From contig NZ_JAUUDS010000008.1 in assembly GCF_030678875.1 (NCBI RefSeq), positions 81,537-145,536 on the forward strand: a stretch of DNA of 64,000 bases, given 5' to 3'. Source of the stretch: Sphingomonas aurea. Its GTDB lineage: Bacteria; Pseudomonadota; Alphaproteobacteria; Sphingomonadales; Sphingomonadaceae. This document shows, piece after piece, positions 26,439 to 36,120 of the stretch. The position numbers were made by a program, and so were the translations under genes. Numbering within the stretch: the stretch's first letter is position 1; each line of letters opens with the position of its first letter. The notes beneath the pieces were generated by a model. It was not told where the DNA came from and ran no database searches. It saw nothing but the letters and a program-made list of their open reading frames with translations.

Positions 26439-29400
26439 TCACCCCACCAACCGCCGCCCCGCCCGGAACAGGCCATCCACCGGCACCTCCAGCCAGTCGG
26501 GCCGGTTCGCCGCCTCATACCCCACCTCATATGCCGCCTTCGCCACCAGCAGCAGGTCGAGCAGCGCGGCATCCGGCTTGGCATCACTGGCGGCGGTGTA
26601 CGCGTCGAGAAAAGCCTCGCGCGCGCCGTGGCAGAACCGGGCGTAGCGATGCTCGGCGCGCAGCGCCTCCGTCTCCGGCCCGGGCGGGCGCGAGCGATCG
26701 GCGACCGCCGTCGCGTAATCGAACGAGCGCAATATGCCCGCCACGTCGCGCAGCGGCAGGTCCTTGGCCCGGCGCTCGGCCAGCGGCTGCGCGGGCTGCC
26801 CCTCGAAATCGATCAGCATCACGTCGCCGCCGGTCACCAACACCTGCCCCAGATGCAGGTCGCCGTGAATGCGGGTGCGCTGCTGACCGACCGTCGCCGC
26901 CGCCACGTCGCGCACCTTCGCGCGCAACGCGTCGCCGTTCGTCGCCAGCCACTCGGCCGCCTCGCCGGCCAGCCCGGCCGCATCGATCTGCGCCAGCGCA
27001 TTGTCGACGTCCGCCAGCACCTGCCCGGCAAGCCGCTCCGTACCGGCTGCGTCCATCGGCTCCGGCGCGAAGGCCGCATCGTCGGTAGGCCGTGCCAGCA
27101 CGCCGTGCATCTCGGCCAACCGCCGGCCCAGCGTTTCGGCGAAATTGCGGTAGTTGGCGAAGGTCGTGTTATCCTCGGTCGCCAGCCGCTCCAGCACGCC
27201 CAGCGTCCAGTTCCACGCATCGCCCTGATTATGGACGAAGCGCTGCGCCAGCATCAGCAGTGTGTCGTCGGCCGTGCGCCGCACCTCGCCCAGGACCGGC
27301 GGCACCGCCTCGAACCCGCCCGCGACCAGATGACGCACCATCTCGGCATCGGGGTGGACGCCACTCTCCAGGCGGCGGAGCAGCTTCAGCACCACCGACT
27401 GGCCGATCACCAGCGAGCTGTTCGACTGTTCGGCGGTCAGCCAGTCGATCTCGGCATCCGGCTCGACATCGAGGCCGTCGGCGGAACAGGCGATCGCCTC
27501 TTCCCCCTCGCCCAGCGTCGCGCCACCCTGCATTGCCGCGATCACCGAGCGGGCGAACTCGGCGACGGTGAAGCCATCGGTCAGCAGCCCGACCTGCCGC
27601 CCGCGCCGCACCCGCGCCAGCGCAAGGGCGCCGGCGAAGCGGCTCTGCGCCTCTCCCTCCCACACGATACCCAGTGGCAGGGCGTAACGGTGGGTGGCCT
27701 TGTCCGTCTCGACCTCGATCTCGGCGAGCAGCAGGTCGTCGATGTCCGGCAGCGCGTCGAGCCGTACGATCCGCACCGCCGCGATGCTCTCGTCCTTCGC
27801 ACCGAACCAGCGGCGCTGCGCGACATAGGCGGGCAGCACGTCCCGCTCCAGCACGGACCGGTTCGATCCGACCGCGATGTCGCCGAAGCCGGGTCGCAGC
27901 ACGAAGGTGAAGCGCTCCGCCTCAAGCGGTGTCGGTGCGGAGGCCCAGCTCGGCGCGTCGGCTTCGGTCGACAGCGCGAACCACAGGAAGCCATAGGGCG
28001 GCAGCGTCAGCACATAGGGATTGATCCCGATCGGCGGAAACGGCGTGCCGCCGGTCAGTTCGATCGGGGTGCGGCCGACATGGTCGGGCAGGTCCAGCTC
28101 GACCGCCTGCGCGGTGCGGCCGAGATTGAAGACGCACAGGATCGTGTCGCCCTCATGCTCGCGGACATAGGCCAGGATCTTGCGATTGGCGGGCCGCAGG
28201 AAGGTCTGGGTGCCACGGCCGAAGGCGGGATGCTCGCGCCGAACCGCCAGCATCCGCTTGACGGCGTTCAGCATCGAATGGCGGTCGCGCTCCTGCGCCT
28301 CGACATTCACCGCCTCGTACCCGTAGAGCGGGTCCTGGATCACCGGCAGCGTCAGGCTCGGCGGGTCGCAGCGGCTGAACCCGCCGTTGCGGTCGGGCGA
28401 CCATTGCATGGGGGTGCGGACACCGTCGCGGTCGCCGAGATGGATATTGTCCCCCATCCCGATCTCGTCGCCATAATAGAGCACCGGGGTGCCCGGCATC
28501 GTCAGGAGCAGCGCGTTCATCAGCTCGACCCGCCGCCGGTCCCGCTCCATCAGCGGCGCCAGCCGCCGGCGGATGCCCAGATTGATCCGCGCGCGCCGGT
28601 CGGCGGCATAGGTGTTCCACAGATAGTCCCGCTCGGCGTCGGTCACCATTTCGAGCGTCAGCTCGTCATGGTTGCGCAGGAAGATCGCCCATTGGCAATT
28701 CTCCGGAATGTCCGGCGTCTGGCGCATGATGTCGGTGATCGGGAAGCGATCCTCCTGAGCCACCGCCATGTACATGCGCGGCATCAGCGGGAAGTGGAAC
28801 GCCATGTGGCACTCGTCGCCGCGCCCGTCGGCGCCATCGCCGAAATATTGCTGCGTGTCCTCCGGCCACATATTCGCCTCGGCCAGCAGCATCCGGTCGG
28901 GATATTCCGCGTCGAGCGCGGCGCGTATCTTCTTCAGCACATCGTGCGTTTCGGACAGGTTCTCGTTCGACGTCCCGTCCCGCTCGATCAGATAGGGGAT
29001 CGCGTCGAGCCGCAGCCCGTCGACCCCCATGTCGAGCCAGAAGCGCATGACCTGCAGCACCTCTTCCAGCACCGCCGGATTGTCGAAGTTCAGGTCGGGC
29101 TGGTGGCTGTAGAAGCGGTGCCAGAAATAGGCGCCCGCCTCCTCGTCCCAGGTCCAGTTCGACTTCTCGGTGTCGAGGAAGATGATGCGCGTGCCCGAGT
29201 AGAGCTTGTCGTCGTCCGACCAGACGTAGAAGTTCCGCTCCGGACTACCCGGCGGCGCGCGGCGCGCGGCCTGGAACCAGGGATGCTGGTCCGAGGTGTG
29301 GTTGATAACCAGCTCGAACACCACGCGGATGCCGCGCGCGTGCGCGGCGGCGATGAAGGCGGTGGCGTCCTCCATCGTGCCGTAATCGGGCGACACCTCG

Positions 29401-29657
29401 CGATATTCAGCGATGTCGTACCCGTCGTCGCGCCGCGGACTGGGATAGAAGGGCAGCAGCCAGATACAGGTGACGCCCAAGTCGGCGATGTAGTCCAGCT
29501 TCTGGATCAGCCCCTTGAAGTCGCCGATCCCGTCATTGTTCGAATCGTAGAAGGACTTGATGTGGACCTGATAGATCACCGCATCCTTGTACCACAGCGG
29601 GTCCGCCCCGACCGTGTTGGCGTGGGTCGTCGCCGTCTCGCCCTCACTCATGCTCAT
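26439..29657 (-). CDS. treS: Trehalose synthase-maltokinase fusion (TreS-Pep2)
   Basis: 1072-residue fusion. Residues to about 560 form a GH13 trehalose synthase that interconverts trehalose and maltose (DAVIYQVHIKSFYDSNNDGI, nucleophile Asp in DGLRLDAIPYL, acid/base Glu in LLAEANMWPED, FLRNHDELTLEM). About 620-1072 is a maltokinase making maltose 1-phosphate (RIHGDLHLGQVLVTGGDVML, IDFEGQ). Maltose 1-phosphate feeds GlgE, encoded just upstream. ATG 29657 overlaps the glgE stop as ATGA. The frame is open to 29828 but that extension lies inside glgE and looks non-homologous. Confidence 0.95.
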   Translation of the reverse strand: MSMSEGETATTHANTVGADPLWYKDAVIYQVHIKSFYDSNNDGIGDFKGLIQKLDYIADLGVTCIWLLPFYPSPRRDDGYDIAEYREVSPDYGTMEDATAFIAAAHARGIRVVFELVINHTSDQHPWFQAARRAPPGSPERNFYVWSDDDKLYSGTRIIFLDTEKSNWTWDEEAGAYFWHRFYSHQPDLNFDNPAVLEEVLQVMRFWLDMGVDGLRLDAIPYLIERDGTSNENLSETHDVLKKIRAALDAEYPDRMLLAEANMWPEDTQQYFGDGADGRGDECHMAFHFPLMPRMYMAVAQEDRFPITDIMRQTPDIPENCQWAIFLRNHDELTLEMVTDAERDYLWNTYAADRRARINLGIRRRLAPLMERDRRRVELMNALLLTMPGTPVLYYGDEIGMGDNIHLGDRDGVRTPMQWSPDRNGGFSRCDPPSLTLPVIQDPLYGYEAVNVEAQERDRHSMLNAVKRMLAVRREHPAFGRGTQTFLRPANRKILAYVREHEGDTILCVFNLGRTAQAVELDLPDHVGRTPIELTGGTPFPPIGINPYVLTLPPYGFLWFALSTEADAPSWASAPTPLEAERFTFVLRPGFGDIAVGSNRSVLERDVLPAYVAQRRWFGAKDESIAAVRIVRLDALPDIDDLLLAEIEVETDKATHRYALPLGIVWEGEAQSRFAGALALARVRRGRQVGLLTDGFTVAEFARSVIAAMQGGATLGEGEEAIACSADGLDVEPDAEIDWLTAEQSNSSLVIGQSVVLKLLRRLESGVHPDAEMVRHLVAGGFEAVPPVLGEVRRTADDTLLMLAQRFVHNQGDAWNWTLGVLERLATEDNTTFANYRNFAETLGRRLAEMHGVLARPTDDAAFAPEPMDAAGTERLAGQVLADVDNALAQIDAAGLAGEAAEWLATNGDALRAKVRDVAAATVGQQRTRIHGDLHLGQVLVTGGDVMLIDFEGQPAQPLAERRAKDLPLRDVAGILRSFDYATAVADRSRPPGPETEALRAEHRYARFCHGAREAFLDAYTAASDAKPDAALLDLLLVAKAAYEVGYEAANRPDWLEVPVDGLFRAGRRLVG

Positions 29658-31663
29658 GCCGCCTGCTCCGCGGTCAGCCGCCAGATGCGATAGGGCTGGT
29701 CGGGCTCGATCCGGATGAACTGATCCTTCCCATACCAGCGGAAGCGGTAACCTTCGGCCAGATCCTCGACCGCGACGCTGCCATTGTCGTCCATTCCGAA
29801 TTCCCACAGCGGCACCTGGAAGGTGCATTCCTGGCCCTGATGCGGGTCCATGTTGACCATCACGCAGATCATTCCCGCACCGTCGGGATCGGGCTTGCCG
29901 TACCAGATGATGCTGTCGTTGCCGGCGACGAAGAACTTCGTGTTCAGGTGCGTCTGGAGCGCCGGATACTGCCGCCGGATACGGTTGAGCATCGCGATGT
30001 CCTGAATGATGTTGCCGGGCGCATTCCAGTCGCGCGGCTTGACGATGTATTTCTCGCTGTCGTTATACTCTTCCTTGCCCGGCACCGGGTCGGCTTCGCA
30101 CAGCTCGAACCCCGAATAGACGCCGAACAGCCCCGACAGCGTCGCCGCCAGCACCGCGCGGATGCGGAAGCCTGGCCGGCCGGAGGTCTGTAGGAAGACC
30201 GGGTTGATGTCGGGCGTGTTGACGAAGAAATGCGGGCGATAGAAGTCCCTCGGCGCCTCGCTCGTCAGTTCGACAATGTAATCGGTCAGCTCCGCCTTGG
30301 TGTCGCGCCAGGTGAAATAGGTATAGCTCTGCGAGAAGCCGACCTTGGCCAGCCGGTACATCATCGTCGGCCGGGTGAATGCTTCCGCCAGGAAGATCGT
30401 GTCGGGATGCCGCGCGCGAACGTCGGCGATCATCCATTCCCAGAAGGGCAGCGGTTTGGTGTGGGGATTGTCGACGCGGAAGGTCTTCACGCCATGCTCG
30501 ATCCACAGCAGGATCACGTCGCGCAGCGCGACCCACAGGCCGGGCACCGCGTCGGGGCCGTAGAAGTCGACATTGACGATGTCCTGATACTTCTTCGGCG
30601 GGTTCTCCGCATATTTCATCGAGCCATCGGGCCGCCACGCGAACCAGCCGGGATGCTCGGTCAGCCAGGGATGGTCGGGCGAGCACTGGATCGCGAAATC
30701 GAGCGCGATCTCCAGTCCATGCCCGCGCGCCGCCTCGACCAGCCGGGCGAAGCTCTCGAACCCGCCCAGTTCGGGATGCACCGCGTCGTGCCCGCCATCG
30801 GCCGAGCCGATCGCATAGGGGCTGCCGGGATCGTCCGGTCCCGGCGTCAGCGTGTTGTTCGGCCCCTTGCGGTTGGTCTTGCCGATCGGATGGATCGGCG
30901 GAAAATAGAGCGTGTCGAACCCCATGTCGCGGATCTGCGGCAGGCGACCGATCACGTCGTCGAACGTGCCGTGCCGCGCCGCATCGGGGGTAATGGAGCG
31001 CGGGAACAGCTCGTACCAGCTGGAAAAACGCGCCGCGATCCGCTCCGCGTCGAGCAGCTGCGGGTCCGAGCGCAGCGCGAACGGCCGCGCGTCCGCCGCC
31101 GCCATCGCGGTCGCCAGATCGGGATCGAGCAGCAGCGCCGTGTCCTGCGGCGCCGCCTCCAGCCGCGCCTGCCAGCCGGCCAGCGTCGCCTTCAATTCGC
31201 CGGTCGCGCGCGCCGCCGCCTCGGCGACGAGCCCGCGACCCTCCATCGCATCGACGTCCTGCGCGACGCCGGCATCGCGCTTCTTGGCGAAGTCGCGGCG
31301 GAAACCGCCCCACAGGTCCAGCCAGCCCTCGACCGCGAACTCGTGCCGCCCCAGCCGATCGGGCGTGAACGACGCGGTCCAGCGGTCGGTCGGCAGCGGC
31401 GCCATCGGCACGCGCCGCCACCTTTCCTCGTCCACCGCGCGCCACAGCAGCTCCGCGGCCAGTTGCTCGTGCCCGTCGGTGAAGACCGTCGCCTCCACCA
31501 CCACCGTCTCGCCGACGATGCGCTTTACCGCGAAGGTGCCGCCATCGACGCGCGGCGTCACGTCCTCGACGACCAGGCGCGGCCAGTCGCGCGCGGCGTC
31601 CGCCCCCGGGGGCGGCGCGTGTCGGATGATGTCCGCGCGCGCGGCGCCGGGGGTGTCGGCCAT
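29654..31663 (-). CDS. glgE: Alpha-1,4-glucan:maltose-1-phosphate maltosyltransferase
   Basis: 669-residue GH13_3 enzyme that adds maltose from maltose 1-phosphate to alpha-glucan. It has an N-terminal beta domain (about 20-120) and a catalytic barrel with FDTLYFPPIHPIGKTNRKGP, nucleophile Asp in KTFRVDNPHTKP and acid/base Glu in IFLAEAFTRPTMMY. With TreS-Pep2 it forms the GlgE pathway from trehalose to glucan. No branching enzyme (GlgB) is in the window. CGGAG lies 7-8 nt before the ATG. The DUF2934 gene ends 12 bp upstream, so the three genes are one operon. Confidence 0.95.
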   Translation of the reverse strand: MADTPGAARADIIRHAPPPGADAARDWPRLVVEDVTPRVDGGTFAVKRIVGETVVVEATVFTDGHEQLAAELLWRAVDEERWRRVPMAPLPTDRWTASFTPDRLGRHEFAVEGWLDLWGGFRRDFAKKRDAGVAQDVDAMEGRGLVAEAAARATGELKATLAGWQARLEAAPQDTALLLDPDLATAMAAADARPFALRSDPQLLDAERIAARFSSWYELFPRSITPDAARHGTFDDVIGRLPQIRDMGFDTLYFPPIHPIGKTNRKGPNNTLTPGPDDPGSPYAIGSADGGHDAVHPELGGFESFARLVEAARGHGLEIALDFAIQCSPDHPWLTEHPGWFAWRPDGSMKYAENPPKKYQDIVNVDFYGPDAVPGLWVALRDVILLWIEHGVKTFRVDNPHTKPLPFWEWMIADVRARHPDTIFLAEAFTRPTMMYRLAKVGFSQSYTYFTWRDTKAELTDYIVELTSEAPRDFYRPHFFVNTPDINPVFLQTSGRPGFRIRAVLAATLSGLFGVYSGFELCEADPVPGKEEYNDSEKYIVKPRDWNAPGNIIQDIAMLNRIRRQYPALQTHLNTKFFVAGNDSIIWYGKPDPDGAGMICVMVNMDPHQGQECTFQVPLWEFGMDDNGSVAVEDLAEGYRFRWYGKDQFIRIEPDQPYRIWRLTAEQAA

Positions 31664-31675
31664 GATGAACTCCGC

Positions 31676-32014
31676 TTACTTGGTCGTCTTGGGCTTGCGC
31701 GGCTTTGCCGCCGCGGCACGCGCGGGCGGCGCGGTCTGGCCGTCGACCGGGGTCTGGTCGGCCGGCGTACGGCTGCCCGCCGCCTTGGCCGCTGCCTTCT
31801 TCACTGGTGGCGCGGCCGGTGCATCGACCGGCGTCTGGTCGGCAGGCGCCGCGTCCAGCGTCGTTCCGTCGGGCGCGGGAGCCGCGTCCTGCCCGTCGCC
31901 CAACTCGCTGGCGGCCTGATGCCAGTGATCCTCGTGACGGCCATGTCCCCCGCCTTCCTTCTCCCACAGCTCATAGGCGCGGCGGCTGACGGCTTCGTGG
32001 CGGTCATCGGACAT
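31676..32014 (-). CDS. DUF2934 domain protein
   Basis: 112-residue protein. Residues 1-40 form a DUF2934 motif (AVSRRAYELWEKEGG, DHWHQAASEL). The rest is a low-complexity Ala/Pro/Lys tail with the repeated unit ADQTPVD at two places and a basic C-terminus (KPRKPKTTK). DUF2934 genes are often found beside trehalose/glycogen genes in Proteobacteria, but their role is unknown. It is the promoter-proximal gene of the glgE-treS operon. Confidence 0.85.
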   Translation of the reverse strand: MSDDRHEAVSRRAYELWEKEGGGHGRHEDHWHQAASELGDGQDAAPAPDGTTLDAAPADQTPVDAPAAPPVKKAAAKAAGSRTPADQTPVDGQTAPPARAAAAKPRKPKTTK

Positions 32015-32080
32015 TGTCGGCTCCTCCTTCTCTTGCGCACCCGGTTGTTGGCGAACCGCTCAGGCATGGCAAGCACCGTT

Positions 32081-32105
32081 GGAACGGACGGTGGGGGTTG
32101 CGGTT
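32081..32105 (+). promoter_or_regulatory. Candidate EcfG-type promoter upstream of HWE kinase
   Basis: GGAAC (32081-32085), a 16-nt spacer and GGTT (32102-32105) match GGAAC-N16/17-CGTT with one mismatch. It points towards the histidine kinase gene, leaving a leader of about 170 nt. The 263-bp divergent gap also has an AT-rich stretch (32170-32260) that may hold another promoter. No equivalent site was seen facing the DUF2934-glgE-treS operon. Confidence 0.4.
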
Positions 32106-32277
32106 GCATCGCTTTTTGCGGATCGGCGTGCATCCTCACCGCATGCCCCGTGCCCGCCGCAGGCCGAAACCGATACCAAAATTGATCGAGTTTAGTCTAA
32201 TTGCGGCGATTACTCTTATTTACTGCTAACCAATTCTTTCTAATCGCCTGACAATCGGCTATTATCCAAGCGGGAGC

Positions 32278-33327
32278 ATGGGTGCGTGGGGCACCCGGAC
32301 CGCGGGGGGCCGTGGGGTGGAGCAGGCACCGAAGCCGGGACGGGCGATCGTCGACGCGCTGTCGCCGGCTGCGCTGGCGGCGGTGCTCGAGCAGAGCATC
32401 GACTGCGTCAAGCTGATCGGCCTGGACGGCACGCTCCAGTACATCAATCACAGCGGCCTGCGGATGATGGAGGTCGAGTCGTTCGCCGACGTCGCCGGCC
32501 GCTCCTGGGCCAGCCTGTGGCCCGACGTCACCAACCAGGCGATCGCCGCCGCCTATACCAGCGCCGCCGATGGCTGCTCGACCCGGTTCCGCGCCTTATG
32601 CCCCAGCCGGGCAGGCGTGCCACGCTGGTGGGACGTCACCATCTCGGCCGTCACCGACGCCAGCGGCATGCACAGCGGCTACCTGTGCGTCACCCGCGAC
32701 GTCACCGACGCGCAGAACGCGCGCGAGGCGCTGGAGATCGCATCGACCGAGGTGAAGCATCGGCTGAAGAACACCTATACGATGATCGGCAGCCTGCTGA
32801 CCGCCTTTGCGCGCGGCGATGCGGGCAACGAGGGATTCGCCCGCACCATGACCGACCGGCTCGGTGCGCTGGCGACGGCGCAGTCGCTGTTCCTGTCGAA
32901 CGAGGCCGATTGCGAGATCGCGCGCCTGATCCCGGCGCTGCTGACCCCGTTCGACAGCCCCAACTGTCCGGTGGTGATCGGCCACCAGGCAGCGGCCGTC
33001 GTCGACCAGGGGGTTGCGGATGCGATCGCGCTGGTGCTGGGCGAACTGTCGGTGAACTCCGCCAAGCACGGCGCCTTCGGTCATGGCGGCGAGGTCGAGG
33101 TCGGCTCCTCCCTATCCGGAGCGCTCCTGACGATCACCTGGGCGGAACAGTCGCTGCGTGCCGTCACCCATCACTCGCGCCGCGGCGGCCAGGGCATCCG
33201 CCTGATGCAGCGCATCGCCCATACCCGCGGCGGATCGATCGCGATCGACTGGCGAACCGACGGGCTGGAAGTGACGCTCGCCTTTCCCGATCAGGCGGGA
33301 GCGCACCCGGTCAGCACGGCCGCCTGA
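32278..33327 (+). CDS. PAS-containing HWE-type sensor histidine kinase
   Basis: 349-residue cytoplasmic kinase. It has an N-terminal PAS domain (about 35-155; IDCVKLIGLDGTLQYINHSG), then the H-box EVKHRLKNTYTMIGSL with the phospho-acceptor His, an N-box with LGELSVNSAKHGAFG, the WxE motif in ITWAEQ that defines the HWE family, and a G-box RRGGQGIRLMQR. No TM segment or receiver domain is present. In sphingomonads several PAS-HWE kinases phosphorylate PhyR to release EcfG, and this one may belong to that set (inference). The start is uncertain: a GTG at 32317 is the alternative. Confidence 0.85.
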   Translation: MGAWGTRTAGGRGVEQAPKPGRAIVDALSPAALAAVLEQSIDCVKLIGLDGTLQYINHSGLRMMEVESFADVAGRSWASLWPDVTNQAIAAAYTSAADGCSTRFRALCPSRAGVPRWWDVTISAVTDASGMHSGYLCVTRDVTDAQNAREALEIASTEVKHRLKNTYTMIGSLLTAFARGDAGNEGFARTMTDRLGALATAQSLFLSNEADCEIARLIPALLTPFDSPNCPVVIGHQAAAVVDQGVADAIALVLGELSVNSAKHGAFGHGGEVEVGSSLSGALLTITWAEQSLRAVTHHSRRGGQGIRLMQRIAHTRGGSIAIDWRTDGLEVTLAFPDQAGAHPVSTAA

Positions 33328-33393
33328 TACCCATTTCGCCGCCGATACGATTCTCATGGCTCGCAATCGCCCGATCGGGCGTTAGCCGGGGTA

Positions 33394-36120
33394 ATGCTGA
33401 TGCTTCTCGTCCTGGCCCTGATCGCCGCCTGCCTGGTTCCGCTGGTCGCGCGCGTCGTGGGCAAGGGGGCGGGGCTGATCGTCGCGGTGGTGCCGTTCGC
33501 GCTGCTCGGCGCGTTCGTCGCCTTCGCCTCGATCGTCGAGCGCGGCTGGGTGCGCAGCGAGGGCTGGCGCTGGGCGCCGTCGCTGGGGCTGGACCTGACC
33601 TTTCGGCTGGACGGTTTCTCGTTCCTGTTCTGCCTGCTCATCACGGGCATCGGCGGCTTGGTGACGATCTATTCGGGCGGTTACCTGACCGACAAGCCGC
33701 GCCATGAGCGGTCGCGCTTCCTGACGCTGATCCTGCTGTTCATGGTCGCGATGCTCGGCACCGTGCTCGCCGAGAACATGCTGCTGATGATCCTGTTCTG
33801 GGAGGCGACGAGCGTGTTGTCGTTCCTCCTGATCGGGTTCGACAGCCGCAGCCCGCGCTCGCGTCGCGCCGCGATCATGGCGCTGCAGGTGACGGCAGGC
33901 GGCGGCCTTGCCCTGATCGCCGCCACCGCGATGATCGGGCAGGTGCTCGGCACCTATTCGATGGCGGAGGCGGTGCGGCGCGGGCCGGAGCTGCTCGCCA
34001 GCAACTGGGGCGCACCGATCGTCGCGTGCATTATGATCGCCGCCTTCACCAAGTCCGCGCAGTTCCCCTTCCACTTCTGGCTGCCCAACGCGATGCAGGC
34101 GCCGACCCCGGCCAGTGCGTACCTCCATTCGGCGACGATGGTGAAGCTCGGCATCTACCTCCTCGCCCGGTTCGAGCCGGTGATCGCCGGCACCGCCTGG
34201 GGCCGCAACACGCTGATAATCGTGGCTTGCATCACCATGCTCGTCGCCGCGCTCCAGGCGTTGCGCGCGGAGAGCTTCAAGTCGGCGCTCGCCTATTCCA
34301 CCATCGCCTCGCTCGGCATCCTGGTGCTGCTGGTCGGGCTGGACGGGCCGGCGGCGAGCGTCGCGATGATCGGCTTCCTGCTCGCCCACGCGCTCTACAA
34401 GGCGGCGCTGTTCTTCTGTGCCGGGTCAGTATTGCACGCGACCGGCACCGGCACGCTGCGCGCGCTGGGGGGCCTGCGCCGCACCCTGCCCTTCACCGCG
34501 CTCGCCTGCACGCTTGCCAGCCTGTCGATGGCCGGCATCCCGCCCTTCCTGGGTTTCATCAGCAAGGAATTCCTGTTCGAGGCGCAGCTGGAGAGCAGCT
34601 GGGAACTCGCGCCGCTCGCAGTCGCCGTGCTGGTCAATGCGGTGATGGTCGGCGTCGCCGGGGTCATCACGCTCCGTCCTTTCTTCCTCGCCCCGCAAAG
34701 CGAGGTGCGGATCGAGCACGGCGAGAGCTTCTCGCTGGTCGCCCCGCCGCTGCTCCTCGCCCTCGCCGGGCTGGTCATCAGCCTCGAGCCGGACTGGATC
34801 ACCCGCGTCGCAATCCGCCCCGCGGTCGCCGCGGTGTTCGGCCGCCCGGTCGCGGTCGACGTGGCGGTGTGGCACGGGCCGACGCCGATGCTGGCGCTGA
34901 GCGCGGTGGTGGTCGCGATCGGCGCAGCGATCGTCATCTGGTGGCGGCCGCTCCACGTCGTCCTGCGCCGCCACGCGCCGATCGAGCAGTTCGGCCTGGA
35001 ACGGCTGTGGGAGCGGTCGGTCCGCGCCACGCTCCGCCTGTCCGCGGGCCTTACCGCGCGGGTCGAGCATGGCGACCTCAGCGGGTATCTCGCGACCGCC
35101 ATCGCCGGCTTCGTCACGCTGGTCGTCTGGGCGCTGTGGCAGGCGGGCGCGCCGCTCCGCCTGCCCGGCGACGATCCGGTGCGGCTGGCCGAGGCGGCGG
35201 TGGCGCTGGTCGGCGTTGCCGGCGCGCTGGCGGCGGCGCGCGCGCGCAACCTGCTGGCGGCGATGATCGCGGTCGGGCTGACCGGCTTCGCGGTCGCGAT
35301 CACCTTCATGCTGAACGGCGCGCCCGACCTGTCGATCACCCAGTTCACGGTCGAGGCGCTGATCGTCGTCCTGCTGACCGCGCTCCTCCTCGTCGTGCCG
35401 CTCGACGCGCCGACGACGCGCGAACGGTCCAGGCGCGTCGGCCACATGGCGATCGCCGCCAGCTTCGCCGCCGTGATGTTCGTCGTCATGCTCGACATGG
35501 CCGGCGCGACCAACGCCACCCCGGCCGCCGACTGGTTCGGCCGGATGAGCTATGTCGCGGGCAAGGGGCACAATGTCGTCAACGTCATCCTCGTCGATTT
35601 CCGCGGCTTCGACACGCTGGGCGAGACGAGCGTGATCGCGGTCGCGGCGCTGCTCGGCGCGTCACTGCTCCACGCACGCACCCGGCCCGATCCCGTCGCG
35701 GCGCGTTCGGTCCATTTCAGCTTCCACGCCGCCAGCCGGCCGCTGTTCTGGCTGCTGCTCGCCGCGTCGGTGGTGATCCTGTGGCGCGGGCACGACCAGC
35801 CGGGCGGCGGCTTCGTCGGCGGGCTGGTCGCCGCCCTTGCCTTTGCCGTCCTGTCGCTCGCGCGCGGGGTCGGAGAGGCGGCGCGGGCGCTGCGCAGTTC
35901 GCCGGTCATGCTGGTCGCGATCGGCCTGGGCCTTGCGGTGGCGAGCGGCCTGCCATCGATGATCGGCGGCGCACCGTTCCTGACGCATCTGTGGTGGGAA
36001 CCGGGCGGCGGCCTGCCCAAGCTCGGCACCACCATCCTGTTCGACCTTGGCGTCTACGCGGTCGTCCTGGGTGCCGTCCTGACCTTCCTGTTCGGGTTGC
36101 AGCGGGAGGCGGCACGGTGA
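33394..36120 (+). CDS. mrpA: Mrp Na+/H+ antiporter subunit A fused to subunit B
   Basis: 908-residue membrane protein (MnhA/PhaA type). The N-terminal two thirds match complex-I ND5-like MrpA: LLFMVAMLGTVLAENMLLM, the conserved Lys/His region FPFHFWLPNAMQAPTPASAY, and LHSATMVKLGIYLLARFEPV. The C-terminal part is the MrpB domain (RGHDQPGGGFVGGLVAALAF, LFDLGVYAVVLGAVLTFLFG), so A and B are fused as in PhaAB of rhizobia. The complex exchanges Na+ or K+ for protons and supports salt and alkaline tolerance. First of six overlapping genes. Confidence 0.93.
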   Translation: MLMLLVLALIAACLVPLVARVVGKGAGLIVAVVPFALLGAFVAFASIVERGWVRSEGWRWAPSLGLDLTFRLDGFSFLFCLLITGIGGLVTIYSGGYLTDKPRHERSRFLTLILLFMVAMLGTVLAENMLLMILFWEATSVLSFLLIGFDSRSPRSRRAAIMALQVTAGGGLALIAATAMIGQVLGTYSMAEAVRRGPELLASNWGAPIVACIMIAAFTKSAQFPFHFWLPNAMQAPTPASAYLHSATMVKLGIYLLARFEPVIAGTAWGRNTLIIVACITMLVAALQALRAESFKSALAYSTIASLGILVLLVGLDGPAASVAMIGFLLAHALYKAALFFCAGSVLHATGTGTLRALGGLRRTLPFTALACTLASLSMAGIPPFLGFISKEFLFEAQLESSWELAPLAVAVLVNAVMVGVAGVITLRPFFLAPQSEVRIEHGESFSLVAPPLLLALAGLVISLEPDWITRVAIRPAVAAVFGRPVAVDVAVWHGPTPMLALSAVVVAIGAAIVIWWRPLHVVLRRHAPIEQFGLERLWERSVRATLRLSAGLTARVEHGDLSGYLATAIAGFVTLVVWALWQAGAPLRLPGDDPVRLAEAAVALVGVAGALAAARARNLLAAMIAVGLTGFAVAITFMLNGAPDLSITQFTVEALIVVLLTALLLVVPLDAPTTRERSRRVGHMAIAASFAAVMFVVMLDMAGATNATPAADWFGRMSYVAGKGHNVVNVILVDFRGFDTLGETSVIAVAALLGASLLHARTRPDPVAARSVHFSFHAASRPLFWLLLAASVVILWRGHDQPGGGFVGGLVAALAFAVLSLARGVGEAARALRSSPVMLVAIGLGLAVASGLPSMIGGAPFLTHLWWEPGGGLPKLGTTILFDLGVYAVVLGAVLTFLFGLQREAAR

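Noticed and set aside
26628..29693. 1021-codon plus-strand frame opposite treS
   Set aside because: Antisense shadow of the TreS-maltokinase gene with Arg/His/Gln-rich composition and no domain.
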